A stretch of DNA of 64,000 bases from Streptomyces shenzhenensis (lineage in GTDB: Bacteria > Actinomycetota > Actinomycetes > Streptomycetales > Streptomycetaceae): NCBI RefSeq assembly GCF_003688995.1, contig NZ_PENI01000002.1, positions 434,001-498,000 of the forward strand. Reading direction: 5' to 3'. This document shows, in pieces, positions 1-8,482 of the stretch. The number at the start of each line of letters is the position of its first letter. Position 1 is the first letter of the stretch. Below the pieces are notes generated by a model. The model was not told the DNA's origin and made no database searches. It saw only the letters and a program-made list of their open reading frames with translations. Made by a program: the position numbers and the translations under genes.

Positions 1-1194
1 TCCCGCTCCCGCATCACCGTCGACCACGCCGCGCTGATCCAGGCGCTGCGTGAACGCGCCGAGGCCGACACGGAACGGCCGTTGCTGCGCATCTACTGGT
101 TCGACGGCGCCCCCGACCGGGTCCCACAGCCGGAACACCGCCGGCTGCGTGTGATGCCCCGCGTCACCGTCCGGCTCGGCGCCCTGACCCGCAGTGACGG
201 ACGCTGGGCGCAGAAGGGCGTGGACGCGGCCATGCACGCCGAGCTCACCGAACTGGCCCGTAACCGCGCCTGTTCCGATGTGGTCCTGGTCACCGGCGAC
301 GGCGACCTGCTGCCGGGCATGATGGCCGCCAAGGAGCACGGCGTCGCCGTCCACCTGTGGGCCGTACAGGCCGCGGACGGCGACTACAACCAGTCCGAGG
401 ACCTGGTCGCGGAGGCCGACGAGCGGCGCGTTCTCGACCGCACATGGATCACCAAGGCCGTACGCGCCAAGGAACTCACCGGCATCTGCGCGCCGCCGCC
501 CGTGCCCCGGCCCGAGATCGCCGCGATCCTCTCCGCGCCGCTGCCCGAGTCCGCGCTCACCGCCGCCGAACCGCCCGCCGCCGAGGCCCCCGAACACGCC
601 CCGGCGGCCGGGACGGCGCAGGACGGCGCGCCGGAGCGGGGGCCCGCGCACAAGGGCGTACCCACCCCCAAGGACCTCGCCGGGCTGCGCGCCCCCGGCG
701 CCCATGGCGTCCAGCACCCCACGACCGCGACCCTGCGCTGGTCCTCCGACAAGGGCTGGGTGGACCGGCCCGGCGTCCCGGCCGAGTCCTCCGACGCCGC
801 CACCATGCCGACCCTGGCGCAGCTGACCACGGCCGAGCAGCGCTGGGCCGACCGGGAGGAGGACATCACGACGGTCGGCGGCGACCCCTACGAGGTCGGG
901 CAGGTCTTCGCCCGGCGCTGGATGTCCCGCCTCGGTGACCCGGGCCAGCTGCACAAGCTGTCCGGCATGTATCCGCGGGTCCCGCACCGCATCGACGGCG
1001 AGCTGCTCAGATACGCGGCCCGCTTCGGGCTCCTCGCCCACAAGGACGACCAGATCGACGAGCACGACCGTTACGCCATCCGGGCGGGGTTCTGGCGGGA
1101 GATCGACGTCCGGACCGCCGCCGAGCACGCTCCCGGCGGGGATCGGGCCGAGCCGACGGCCCCCAACGGAGAGCGGGGGCCGCGCACCCCTTAG
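1..1194 (+). CDS. NYN-domain (PIN-like) putative RNase, 5' end cut by window
   Basis: The frame is already open at base 1, so the start lies upstream and at least 397 residues are visible. The N-terminal part reads as a NYN domain, a PIN-like Mg-dependent nuclease fold: strand RIYWFDGAP, then QKGVDAAMH, then VVLVTGDGDLLPGM near visible residues 95-107. The acidic residues of these motifs are the usual metal ligands. An Ala/Pro-rich linker (about 170-240) follows, then a conserved C-terminal block (YEVGQVFARRWMSRLGD onward) that I cannot name. The family is expected to act on RNA, but the substrate is unknown. It ends in TAG, and that codon overlaps a TAGGCT box serving the next gene. Confidence 0.8.
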   Translation, partial: SRSRITVDHAALIQALRERAEADTERPLLRIYWFDGAPDRVPQPEHRRLRVMPRVTVRLGALTRSDGRWAQKGVDAAMHAELTELARNRACSDVVLVTGDGDLLPGMMAAKEHGVAVHLWAVQAADGDYNQSEDLVAEADERRVLDRTWITKAVRAKELTGICAPPPVPRPEIAAILSAPLPESALTAAEPPAAEAPEHAPAAGTAQDGAPERGPAHKGVPTPKDLAGLRAPGAHGVQHPTTATLRWSSDKGWVDRPGVPAESSDAATMPTLAQLTTAEQRWADREEDITTVGGDPYEVGQVFARRWMSRLGDPGQLHKLSGMYPRVPHRIDGELLRYAARFGLLAHKDDQIDEHDRYAIRAGFWREIDVRTAAEHAPGGDRAEPTAPNGERGPRTP

Positions 1195-1197
1195 GCT
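1192..1197 (+). promoter_or_regulatory. TAGGCT -10 box, probably leaderless start of the ABC ATPase
   Basis: TAGGCT is a good -10 hexamer for the Streptomyces housekeeping sigma factor. It lies 8-11 bases before the GTG at 1206 and ATG at 1209, so the transcript would begin at or next to the start codon. The first three bases are also the stop codon of the preceding gene. No convincing -35 is visible. Confidence 0.4.
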
Positions 1198-1205
1198 CGT
1201 CCCTT

Positions 1206-2225
1206 GTGATGACGCGCGCGGCACAGGCACTCCGGCACCGGGATGACGTCGTGTGCGCGGTGCGCGGACTGACCAAGACCTATCCGGCGGTGCGCGGGCG
1301 GCGCGGCACGGCGGGGACGCCCGAGGTGCGGGCCACCGACGGGGTGGAGCTGGACGTCCGGCGCGGCGAGATCTTCGGGCTGCTCGGGCCGAACGGGGCC
1401 GGCAAGTCCACCCTGGTCCGGCAGGTGACCGGGCTGCTCAGGCCGGACTGCGGCAGCGTCGAGATCCTCGGCCACGACATCGTGCGCCACCCCGAGCGGG
1501 CCGCCCGCATCCTCGCCTACCTCGGCCAGGAGTCCACCGCCCTCGACGAGCTGACCGTGTCCCTCGCCGCCGAGACCACCGGGCGGCTGCGCGGCCTCGA
1601 TGTGCGCCAGGCCCGCGCCGAGCGGGACGCCGTACTGGACGAGCTGGCGCTCGCGCCGATCGCCGGGCGGGCCCTGAAGAAGCTGTCCGGCGGGCAGCGG
1701 CGGCTCGCCTGCTTGGCCGCCGCGCTGGTCGGCGAGCGCCCGCTGCTCGTCCTCGACGAGCCGACCACCGGCATGGACCCGGTGGCCCGGCGCGCGGTGT
1801 GGGCGGCCGTCGACCGGCGGCGCGCCGAACACGGCACGACCGTGCTGCTGGTCACCCACAACGTCATCGAGGCCGAGACGGTCCTCGACCGGGTCGCGGT
1901 CCTCGACCGGGGCCGGGTCATCGCCTGCGACACGCCCGCCGGGCTCAAGGAGCGGGTGGCCGGCGAGGTCCGGGTCGAGCTGGTGTGGCGGGAGCGGGCG
2001 CCGCTGGACGTGCCCGAGGTCGCCGTGCTGCGGGAGCAGGCCGTGGAGTCCGGCCGCCGCTGGACGCTGCGGCTCGGGCCCGAGGAGGCCCGCGCGGTCG
2101 TCGCCACGGTGACCGGAGGGGCCGCGTTCGCCGCCCTGGACGACTTCACGCTCGCCACGCCCAGCCTGGAGGACGTGTACCTGGCGCTGGGCGGCGCCGC
2201 GCGACAGGGACTGGTGAAGGCATGA
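1206..2225 (+). CDS. ABC transporter ATP-binding protein (DrrA-like)
   Basis: This is the ATPase subunit of an ABC-2 type exporter. Walker A GPNGAGKST lies at residues 61-69, signature LSGGQRR at 160-166, Walker B LLVLDEP at 180-186, and the H-loop LLVTHN about 30 residues later. An extra C-terminal domain after residue 240 is typical of DrrA-type drug or lipid exporters. GTG 1206 and ATG 1209 are both possible starts directly behind a TAGGCT box, with no Shine-Dalgarno (SD), so leaderless translation is likely. The stop overlaps the ATG of a 43-codon ORF that leads into the permease gene, so the two subunits are co-expressed. The substrate cannot be told. Confidence 0.9.
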   Translation: MMTRAAQALRHRDDVVCAVRGLTKTYPAVRGRRGTAGTPEVRATDGVELDVRRGEIFGLLGPNGAGKSTLVRQVTGLLRPDCGSVEILGHDIVRHPERAARILAYLGQESTALDELTVSLAAETTGRLRGLDVRQARAERDAVLDELALAPIAGRALKKLSGGQRRLACLAAALVGERPLLVLDEPTTGMDPVARRAVWAAVDRRRAEHGTTVLLVTHNVIEAETVLDRVAVLDRGRVIACDTPAGLKERVAGEVRVELVWRERAPLDVPEVAVLREQAVESGRRWTLRLGPEEARAVVATVTGGAAFAALDDFTLATPSLEDVYLALGGAARQGLVKA

Positions 2226-2353
2226 CCGAGACCGCGAGAAGCGTGGTGCGCGCGGTGAGCGCCGGCGCCGTCGCGTCCGTACCGTCCCTGTGGGGCGGTA
2301 CGGACGCCGCGGGGGACCCGGGCGCCGTAGGGGAGAGGAGCAGCACGACGTGA
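2222..2353 (+). CDS. 43-aa bridging mini-ORF between ABC ATPase and permease
   Basis: An ATG at 2222 overlaps the ATPase stop (ATGA), and the frame ends in a TGA at 2351-2353 that overlaps the permease GTG (GTGA). It encodes a 43-residue peptide starting MTETARSVVRAVSAG with no recognisable domain. Its exact fit between two genes suggests a coupling cistron that carries ribosomes across the gap. It could also be chance in GC-rich DNA, since the permease has its own GGAGAGG-type ribosome site inside this ORF. I know of no homologue. Confidence 0.3.
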   Translation: MTETARSVVRAVSAGAVASVPSLWGGTDAAGDPGAVGERSSTT

Positions 2354-3171
2354 GCGTCGCACCCGTGAAGGTTCTGGCGGGCAGTGCCCCGACCGTGGAG
2401 AACACGGCCCAGGGCCCGGCCCGGCTCGGGCCGCGCGCGCGGCTGTGGCCGTCGCTGGTGGCCGTCTACCGGGCACAGCTGTCCCGGGCCCGGGTGGCGC
2501 GGATCCCGCTGCTGTTCGTCGCGACCTTCCAGTCGGTCGGCATCATGATCATGATGCGCGGTGTGGTGGACACCCGTGGCGAGGCCCAGTCCGTGGTGGC
2601 CGGGTCGTCGATCGTGGTCGTCGCCTATGTGGCGCTCAATCTGCTCTCCCAGTACTTCGGGCAGCTGCGGGCCAGCGGCGGGCTCGACCACTACGCCACG
2701 CTGCCGGTGCCGCCCGCGGCGGTGGTGCTGGGCGCGGCGGCCGCGTACGCGTCCTTCACCGTGCCGGGGACCCTGGTGACCGCCGTCTTCGGCTGCCTGC
2801 TGTTCGGGCTGCCGCTGACGAACCTGTGGATCCTGCTCGCGGTGATCCCGCTCGCCGGAGCCGCCCTCGCCGGGCTCGGGGCGGCCTGCGGACTGCTCGC
2901 GCCGCGTCCCGAACTGGCCACGCTGCTCGGGCAGTTGGGCATGTCGGCGGCGCTGCTGCTGGGCGTGCTGCCGCCGGACCGGATGCCGGAGATCGTCCGG
3001 CTGGCCCGCGATCTGCTGCCGTCCACCTATGGCGTCGAGGCCTATGCGCGGACCTTCGGGAACGGCCCCGACTGGGCCCGCGTCCTCGCTGACCTGGGGG
3101 TGTGCGCCGGAGTCGGGGTGATCTCGCTGGCCGTGGCCACCTGGGCGTACCGGCGGGCCGCCGTCCGATGA
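2350..3171 (+). CDS. ABC-2 type transporter permease
   Basis: A 273-residue integral membrane protein with about six hydrophobic segments, partner of the ATPase encoded just upstream. The GTG at 2350 is chosen because GGAGAGG lies 12-18 bases upstream. The longer frame from 2290 would add 20 Arg/Gly-rich residues with no ribosome site. Family features are a cytoplasmic N-terminus (about 45 residues), a first helix around RIPLLFVATFQSVGI, and a C-terminal helix ending AVATWAYRRAAVR. Together the pair should form a dimeric exporter in the plasma membrane. The substrate is unknown. Confidence 0.85.
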   Translation: MSVAPVKVLAGSAPTVENTAQGPARLGPRARLWPSLVAVYRAQLSRARVARIPLLFVATFQSVGIMIMMRGVVDTRGEAQSVVAGSSIVVVAYVALNLLSQYFGQLRASGGLDHYATLPVPPAAVVLGAAAAYASFTVPGTLVTAVFGCLLFGLPLTNLWILLAVIPLAGAALAGLGAACGLLAPRPELATLLGQLGMSAALLLGVLPPDRMPEIVRLARDLLPSTYGVEAYARTFGNGPDWARVLADLGVCAGVGVISLAVATWAYRRAAVR

Positions 3172-3205
3172 CGCGCCGCACGGGCCGGCCTGGCACGATG
3201 TCAGG

Positions 3206-3868
3206 GTGACCGCACCGCTGACTCCGCCTCCGCCGCCGCACGACCAGCCTCCGCACCAGGTCTGGCAGGCGCCGCCTGACGCTGCGGTGGGGGGCGCGTA
3301 CGAACAGGACGGTCCCGGGATGAAGTCCGAAGTGCGCGCGGCCGCCGTGGTCACCGTGGCGCTGGCGCTCTGCGGGGTGCTGCTCGGCCTGCTGTGGTGG
3401 TGGCTGGCGCCCCATGTGCCGCTCGTCGGCGATCAGATGGACAAGAGCTGGGTCGTCTATCTGAAGGACAGCGAGGGGGAGCAGGCGATCGGCGTGGACG
3501 GCACGTTCACGCTGCTGGCGCTGGCCTTCGGCGTGGTCAGCGCGGTCGTCGTGTTCCTGCTGCGGCGGCACGGCGGGGTGCCGCTGGTGGTGGGGCTTGC
3601 CGCGGGCGGGCTGCTCGGGTCGCTGCTGGCGTGGCGGCTCGGGGTGTGGCTCGGGCCCACCGAGGACGTGATCGCCCACGCGAAGGCCGTCGGCAAGGGC
3701 GTGACCTTCGCGGCCCCGCTGAAGCTGGGCGCGCAGGGAGCGCTGCTCGCATGGCCCTTGGCCGCGCTGGTGGTGCACCTCGGCCTGACGGCCCTGTTCG
3801 GCCCCCGCGACCCCGACCCGTACCAGCAGCCCCCTTACCAGGGACCGTACGCGACGCCTCCGGCCTAG
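3206..3868 (+). CDS. DUF2567-type membrane protein
   Basis: A 220-residue protein with a Pro-rich cytoplasmic N-terminus (PPPPPHDQPP), four hydrophobic segments (about residues 45-70, 100-118, 124-145 and 172-192) and a Pro/Tyr-rich tail (YQQPPYQGPYATPPA). This arrangement matches actinobacterial DUF2567 proteins. No catalytic motif is visible. The GTG at 3206 sits 6 bases after CGATGTCAGG, with a poor SD. It is probably in its own unit after the ABC permease gene. The stop is TAG, which forms the first bases of a family B inverted-repeat element. Confidence 0.7.
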   Translation: MTAPLTPPPPPHDQPPHQVWQAPPDAAVGGAYEQDGPGMKSEVRAAAVVTVALALCGVLLGLLWWWLAPHVPLVGDQMDKSWVVYLKDSEGEQAIGVDGTFTLLALAFGVVSAVVVFLLRRHGGVPLVVGLAAGGLLGSLLAWRLGVWLGPTEDVIAHAKAVGKGVTFAAPLKLGAQGALLAWPLAALVVHLGLTALFGPRDPDPYQQPPYQGPYATPPA

Positions 3869-3973
3869 GTCCGGTCGTCAAACTCCCTCCCGTTTCCGCT
3901 CGACCAGAGGGGACCCCCGACGCCGCAGGGCCCGCCCTCCGGGCGGACGACGAGAGTTCGACGAGGACCTACT
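3866..3973. repeat. Family B intergenic inverted-repeat element, copy 1
   Basis: About 108 bp. The left end TAGGTCCGGTCGTCAAACTC and the right end GAGTTCGACGAGGACCTA are imperfect inverted repeats. Inside is a strong small hairpin, CCCGCCCTCCGGGCGG, preceded by GACGCCGCAGGG. A second copy in the same orientation lies at about 53812-53980. The left terminus is the TAG stop of the DUF2567 gene. It probably works as a transcription end or 3'-UTR structure between convergent genes, though it could be a small mobile repeat. Confidence 0.7.
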
Positions 3974-4134
3974 AGGGCCGGTTCGACGAATTCCGCCGGC
4001 CCCGCCGCGGTCGGTGCCGCGCCTCGCTGCGCTGGCAAGCGCCTGTCCGGCGAGCCGTGCTACGCCGGGCGCCTTCCGTGGTTCGCGTGGCCTTTTCTGG
4101 TGCGCCACCTGCGTTTCCGGGTTTTCTTCGACAT

Positions 4135-4159
4135 GCCTCCTCTGCTTAACCGAGGAGGC
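4135..4159 (-). terminator. Hairpin downstream of ybaK
   Basis: An 8-bp perfect stem (GCCTCCTC / GAGGAGGC) with a 9-base loop, located 17 bases past the ybaK stop and in the convergent gap. There is no U-run, which is normal for this GC-rich group. The stretch 3974-4134 before it holds nothing I can name. Confidence 0.5.
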
Positions 4160-4175
4160 GGCGTCCGTCGAGGGG

Positions 4176-4673
4176 TTATGCGCGTCCGATGGGCGCGCGG
4201 ACGGCGCCGGTGAGGGCGGCCAGGTCGCCGGGGGAGAGTTCGACCTCCAGGCCGCGGCGGCCCGCCGAGACGCAGACCGTGGCGTGCGCCGACGCCGACT
4301 CGTCCAGGACCGTGCGGAGCTTCTTGCGCTGGCCGAGGGGGGAGATGCCGCCGCGGACATAGCCCGTGGTGCGTTCGGCCAGGGCCGGGTCGGCCATCGT
4401 CGCGCGCTTGCCGCCCACCGCCGACGCCAGGGCCTTGAGGTCGAGGGAGCCCGCCACCGGGACCACCGCCACGGTCAGCGTGCCGTCCACGTCCGCCACC
4501 AGCGCCTTGAAGACGCGGTCGGCGGAGACGCCCAACGCCTCGGCCGCCTCCTCGCCGTAGGAGGGGTGGGCCGGGTCGTGCTCGTAGGCGTGGACCGTGT
4601 GGGCCACGCCCGCGGCGGCGAGCGCCACCGTGGCCGGAGTGCCGCCCTGCTGCTTCTTCGGCTTCTTCGCCAT
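4176..4673 (-). CDS. ybaK: YbaK/ProX-type aminoacyl-tRNA deacylase
   Basis: A 165-residue YbaK/EbsC-family protein. The family hydrolyses mischarged Cys-tRNA(Pro) and related species in trans. Seen here: a start rich in Lys (MAKKPKKQQGG), the conserved YGEEAAEALGV and VFKALVADVDG blocks with the catalytic-type Lys near residue 57, the GKRATMAD block, and the loop TTGYVRGGISPLGQ that is diagnostic for YbaK. Length is normal for the family. It lies 13 bases downstream of the Lon-N gene and is probably co-transcribed with it. The stop is TAA, followed by a hairpin. Confidence 0.88.
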   Translation of the reverse strand: MAKKPKKQQGGTPATVALAAAGVAHTVHAYEHDPAHPSYGEEAAEALGVSADRVFKALVADVDGTLTVAVVPVAGSLDLKALASAVGGKRATMADPALAERTTGYVRGGISPLGQRKKLRTVLDESASAHATVCVSAGRRGLEVELSPGDLAALTGAVRAPIGRA

Positions 4674-4686
4674 CGGGTCCCCGGTC

Positions 4687-5427
4687 TCAGTTCAGACTGG
4701 TCGGGCCGCGCGTCAGGTCCGACGCCGGCAAGGACGGCAGACTGCGGATGAAGGCCGTCTCCGAGCGAAGGAGTTTCAGCTCGTCCCGCAGCCGGGAGGC
4801 GGTGTCCGGGGCCTGGAGCAGGCGCTGCTTCGTCGGGGTGTCCAGCATCATCGCCGCCGCCACGAGGTAGGAGACCACCGACGGCTCGTCGGGGAGGTCG
4901 GAGCCCGTCGTCAGCGACCGCTCCCGGGCACCCGCCAGCCGCTTCTGGTACTGCCGGAACGCCCGCAGCACCCCCTCCGCGAGGGCGCCCGCGCCGTCGC
5001 CCGGCTCCTCCGTCAGCTCCTCCAGTTCGGCGGTCAGGAACGGGCCCGACGCGTCCACCGACAGCAGCCGCACCCGCCTGGTCCCGGTCGCCAGCACCTC
5101 GAAGGTGCCGCCCGAGCGCTCCCTGATCGTCGCGGCGTCCGCCACACAGCCCACGCCGTGGAAGGCCCGGACCGGGTCGGCGCCGAAGCCGGCGGCCGGG
5201 CCACGCTCGGGCACCGCCGTGGGGTCGGGCATGCCCGGTGCGCTCGGCGCCACCTCGTGGCCGTCGCGGATCGCCACGACGGCGAACCGGCGTGGCTCGT
5301 CCTCGGGTGCCTTCAGCAGCTCGCGCATCATGGCGCGATAGCGCTCCTCGAAGACGTTCAGAGGGAGCACAAGGCCCGGGAACAGCACCGAGTTCAGCGG
5401 GAAGAGCGGGAGACGGACGGTGGTCAC
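4687..5427 (-). CDS. LON peptidase substrate-binding (LonN) domain protein
   Basis: A 246-residue stand-alone Lon N-terminal domain protein. The diagnostic start RLPLFPLNSVLFPGLVLPLNVFE lies at residues 5-27, and GVGCVADA occurs mid-domain. No AAA+ or protease domain follows, so it is not a Lon protease. Such proteins are proposed to bind substrates or act as adaptors. The start is GTG at 5427. It is the first gene of a probable two-gene unit with ybaK. Confidence 0.88.
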   Translation of the reverse strand: MTTVRLPLFPLNSVLFPGLVLPLNVFEERYRAMMRELLKAPEDEPRRFAVVAIRDGHEVAPSAPGMPDPTAVPERGPAAGFGADPVRAFHGVGCVADAATIRERSGGTFEVLATGTRRVRLLSVDASGPFLTAELEELTEEPGDGAGALAEGVLRAFRQYQKRLAGARERSLTTGSDLPDEPSVVSYLVAAAMMLDTPTKQRLLQAPDTASRLRDELKLLRSETAFIRSLPSLPASDLTRGPTSLN

Positions 5428-5472
5428 GGCGTCACAGCCTAATGGTCACCGGCGGCGCCGTGTCCGCGGTGC

Positions 5473-6507
5473 TCACTCCGTGGTCGTCGGGGACCCGTTC
5501 CGGAACCGTCGGGGAGAGGGGATCAGCCCGTCCCGGGTGGGCCGGTCGACCGCCACCGGAAGCTCAGCGCGCAGCCGCAGGAAGAGTCCCAGCGGGTCGT
5601 CGGACACCCGGTCCCAGGGGAAGGACGTGGCGTACGGGCCGATCAGTCCGAACTGGTCCAGGGCGTCCGCCCTGCGGTCGAGGCACACCAGGACGTACGC
5701 CAGGAGGTTGCGCATCTCGGCCGGCCACGGGTCGGCCGCCGGGTACCGGGCGGAGAGCGCGATCGCGCGGTCGGCGGCGGCGTCCAGGCGCTCGCGGGGC
5801 GCCCCGGCGCCCGGGCCGAGGCAGGCGAGGGCCGCGTGGGCCGGGAGCGCCTGGACGAGCGCGCCGGGCGGCGCGTCCTGGGCGGCCGACTCGGCGAAGT
5901 CCAGGCACTCCGCGTGGGAGCCGTGCCAGGTGGCGGCGAGGTAGTGGAGTGCGGCCACATGACAGCCGTAGTGGTGCGGGGAGCGGCGCACCGCCTCCGT
6001 CCACAGGCGCTCGAAACCGAGGTGGCCGACGCGGGTGCCGCGCGCGTGGTCCAGCGCGATCCGCCAGGGCACCGGGTCGCGCGGGTCGGCCTCGGTGGCT
6101 GCGGTGACGAGCGGGCCCATGTCGGCCAGCAGTTCGGCCCGCGCGGGGGAGGCCCAGCACCGGTCCACCGCGAGCTGGGCGCGCAGCAGCAGGGCGTCCG
6201 GGTCGTCGGGGGCGCTCGCGTGCCACTCCTCGGCCCACTCGGGGCGGGAGCGGGCGAAGGCGGCCAGACACCGCGCGTACCGGTCGCGGTCCTCCCACTC
6301 GGCCGCCTCGCGGGTGGTGGCGAGCAGCTTCGCCGCGGGCTCGTACTCGCCCCGGCCCGCCGCGACCAGCGCGGGGGCGAGCCGCTCGTCGGGCGCGTCG
6401 AGCAGCACCTCGTCGTCGGCCGGCGGTGCGTCGCCGTGGCGCGAGGCGGATCGGGTCCTCCGTGCGGAACGGAGCAGCGCGCGCAGCAGAGCCATGGTGT
6501 CGACCAT
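5473..6507 (-). CDS. TPR-like hypothetical protein
   Basis: A 344-residue Ala/Arg-rich helical protein. Repeated helix pairs (for example YEPAAKLLATTREAAEWEDRDRYARCLAAFA and the PDALLLRAQLAVDR region) look like degenerate TPR or Sel1-type solenoid repeats. A long His/Trp-containing central part (HHYGCHVAALHYLAATWHGSH) is conserved-looking but unknown to me. I place the start at the ATG at 6507 (MVDTMALLRALLRS). The frame is open to 6618 but that part reads like non-coding sequence, and ATG 6495 is the alternative. No ribosome site is clear for either. Probably cytoplasmic; function unknown. Confidence 0.65.
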   Translation of the reverse strand: MVDTMALLRALLRSARRTRSASRHGDAPPADDEVLLDAPDERLAPALVAAGRGEYEPAAKLLATTREAAEWEDRDRYARCLAAFARSRPEWAEEWHASAPDDPDALLLRAQLAVDRCWASPARAELLADMGPLVTAATEADPRDPVPWRIALDHARGTRVGHLGFERLWTEAVRRSPHHYGCHVAALHYLAATWHGSHAECLDFAESAAQDAPPGALVQALPAHAALACLGPGAGAPRERLDAAADRAIALSARYPAADPWPAEMRNLLAYVLVCLDRRADALDQFGLIGPYATSFPWDRVSDDPLGLFLRLRAELPVAVDRPTRDGLIPSPRRFRNGSPTTTE

Positions 6508-6637
6508 TGAAAGTCGCCGGTTCGCGGCGGCGCCAGTGGCTTCACGCAACCCACGGAAGGTTGTACGCACTCTGGTCAAGTGAGGGTAAAACGTGGCGGT
6601 TGCGCCCTTCTTGCGCACACCGCCCTGTCGTCAGCGT

Positions 6638-6721
6638 CCCCGAAGGGGCACGGGGAACTGCGCGACCAGCCACGACGCACCCGCAGCCGACCGACGGCCT
6701 GTCGCGGCCGAACCCGCGGAG
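6638..6721 (+). repeat. Family A intergenic hairpin element (single copy)
   Basis: It starts with CCCCGAAGGGGCACGGGGAA, continues with CTGCGCGACCAGCCACGACG and a tail containing CCGCAGCCGACCGACGG and GAACCCGCGGAGC. The tail end touches the TAG stop of the minus-strand membrane protein gene, so in that gene's transcript the element forms the first 80 bases of the 3'-UTR, with a C(UUCG)G-capped hairpin at its far end. See the family A finding for the other copies. Confidence 0.75.
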
Positions 6722-8299
6722 CTACCCGCGTCTGAGCAGGCGGGTTGCTCCTGCCGCCACGGTGGTGGCCAGGATCCAGCCCAGCAGGACGATCGCCGCG
6801 GCCAGCCACTGCCAGCCGCCGCGCAGCTGCCACTCGCCCGCCTGACCCAGGTCGATGACCGGCAGCAGCAGGTCCAGGGCGAACAGGGCCGGGCTCCAGC
6901 CGGGATGCCCGTCGGAGTTCATCGGCTCCAGGGTGGTGTGCGCGAAGGCGAACGCGCTCGCCGCCCACAGCACCGCCATCCACACGGCGGCCCGGCCCGG
7001 CCGGTACCCGTAGGCGACCGTCACGTCCTGGGCGTACCCCCACAGCTTGCCGGCCAGTGGCAGTGTCTCGCGGCGCCTGCGCTGCTTGGCGAGCAGCACC
7101 TCGCGCGCGTCCTCGTCCTCGCCGGCGGCGCGCAGCACCGCGGCCAGCCGCTCGTACGGCTCCGGGTTGTACTCGGCGGTCGCCGCCGCGACCCACTCCA
7201 GCCGCCGGGTCAGCGGGAACGGGCCGCGCGGTACGAGGTTCTCGTACCCGAAGCCGCCCATGTGCAGATTGCCCGGGCCCGGCCAGCTGCCCGCCCGGTC
7301 CACCAGCGTCACCACCCGCGCCCCCGACAGCACCACCTTGCCGCGCTCCGGCTGCTCCCCGAGGAAGCGCAGCTCGGGCGTCTGCACCCGGCGCAGCGAC
7401 AGCTCCTGGTCGTCGGTGAAGACGAACCGGGCCCGCTCCAGGTCGACCGCGTCCCCGAACCGCCCGTCGTCGAGGCGTACCCCGCCCTGGCACTCGAACC
7501 GCTGGATCCGGGTGCCGCGTGCGGGCGTGGTGCCGCTCAGCAGCGGGCTGCCCACGCCGGCCGGGCTCAGATACAGGGTGCGCTCCACGGTCAGCTGGGG
7601 CGCGTTCAGGGCGAGCCGGCCGGACGGGTTGGCCAGCCGCGCGCCGCGCAGGCTCAGCGACACGCCGACCTTGGCGCTGCGCAGGCTCAGCTCGCCGTGC
7701 GACTCCAGGAACTCCGCCTGGAGGTCCTGGCCGACGGTCAGGCCGTCCGCGGCGATCGAGCGGCCCGTCCGGTCCCGGTGGACGACGGCCTGGTTGAGCA
7801 GCAGGTCCGTGCCGATGTGCGCGTCGGTCAGCCGGACCCCGTTGCGGAACCGGCAGCGCGGCAGATGCAGATCGCCCTCGGTGTGCACACGGGCCGCCTC
7901 CAGGCGCGGCACCGAGCAGTTCACCAGCCGCACGGTGGTGAACCGGGCCTCCGGCAGCAGGACGTCCCGCTCGAACCGGCAGCCCTTCATCTCGACGTAC
8001 GGCGTGACCGTGCCGCCCGCCAGGTCCAGGGCGCCGGTGATCCGCACCCCGGCCAGCTTCAGGGACGACACCCGGCCGGCCAGCGCGGGCGGCCCGTCGA
8101 GCAGCAGCCAGGCGATGATCCGGGCCCGCACGGCGCGCTCGGGCCCCCAGGGCTGTCCGCCGTGCGGATCGTCGACGATGGCGTCCCCGCTGTTCAGGTC
8201 GTAGCCGCTGCCGTTGCGGAACGCCTGCCACATCCCGGCCTCGGCGGCGGTCAGGTCGTCGGGCAGGTCCCCGGCGCGCAGGCCGGCCCCCTGGGTCAC
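6722..8299 (-). CDS. Membrane protein with pentapeptide/bactofilin-like repeats
   Basis: A 525-residue protein. After an N-terminal helical part ([15 protein letters not shown]), residues about 70-330 form repeated short beta strands of the type LxLxGAxI ([35 protein letters not shown]), which resemble a pentapeptide or bactofilin-type beta solenoid. Two or three hydrophobic segments close the protein, about residues 420-440 and 480-515. Related Streptomyces proteins are sometimes labelled membrane-associated oxidoreductase, but I see no cofactor motif. The GTG at 8299 is chosen because GAGGAGAG lies just upstream; the longer ATG at 8338 has no such site. Divergent from hisD. The stop is TAG next to a family A element. 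Confidence 0.65.
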   Translation of the reverse strand: MTQGAGLRAGDLPDDLTAAEAGMWQAFRNGSGYDLNSGDAIVDDPHGGQPWGPERAVRARIIAWLLLDGPPALAGRVSSLKLAGVRITGALDLAGGTVTPYVEMKGCRFERDVLLPEARFTTVRLVNCSVPRLEAARVHTEGDLHLPRCRFRNGVRLTDAHIGTDLLLNQAVVHRDRTGRSIAADGLTVGQDLQAEFLESHGELSLRSAKVGVSLSLRGARLANPSGRLALNAPQLTVERTLYLSPAGVGSPLLSGTTPARGTRIQRFECQGGVRLDDGRFGDAVDLERARFVFTDDQELSLRRVQTPELRFLGEQPERGKVVLSGARVVTLVDRAGSWPGPGNLHMGGFGYENLVPRGPFPLTRRLEWVAAATAEYNPEPYERLAAVLRAAGEDEDAREVLLAKQRRRRETLPLAGKLWGYAQDVTVAYGYRPGRAAVWMAVLWAASAFAFAHTTLEPMNSDGHPGWSPALFALDLLLPVIDLGQAGEWQLRGGWQWLAAAIVLLGWILATTVAAGATRLLRRG

Positions 8300-8424
8300 C
8301 GCTTTTCTCTCCTCCTCAGAGCCACGCGCGTGTCGCACTCCGTTTCGTACAACCGTTCATGCCCGCTGAGTGACGCGCCGAACGCCGGACGTGAAGAGGA
8401 TCTTCCGCCGTCCGGCCGGGTTCT

Positions 8425-8441
8425 GTATCAGCCATTGATAC
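8425..8441. promoter_or_regulatory. Palindrome GTATCA-N5-TGATAC upstream of hisD
   Basis: A perfect hyphenated palindrome (6-bp arms, 5-base spacer) inside the 183-bp divergent region between the membrane protein gene and the his operon, 42 bases before the hisD start codon. Its AT-rich arms stand out from the surroundings. It could be an operator for the his operon. No regulator is known to me for this motif. Confidence 0.4.
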
Positions 8442-8482
8442 GCGCGCACCGTCCGTCACCCCGGTCTGCGAGAATTGACCCT

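Noticed and set aside
5473..6618. A longer start for the TPR-like gene at 6618.
   Set aside because: The extra 37 codons ([17 protein letters not shown] onward) have low coding bias and no ribosome site. ATG 6507 is more likely.
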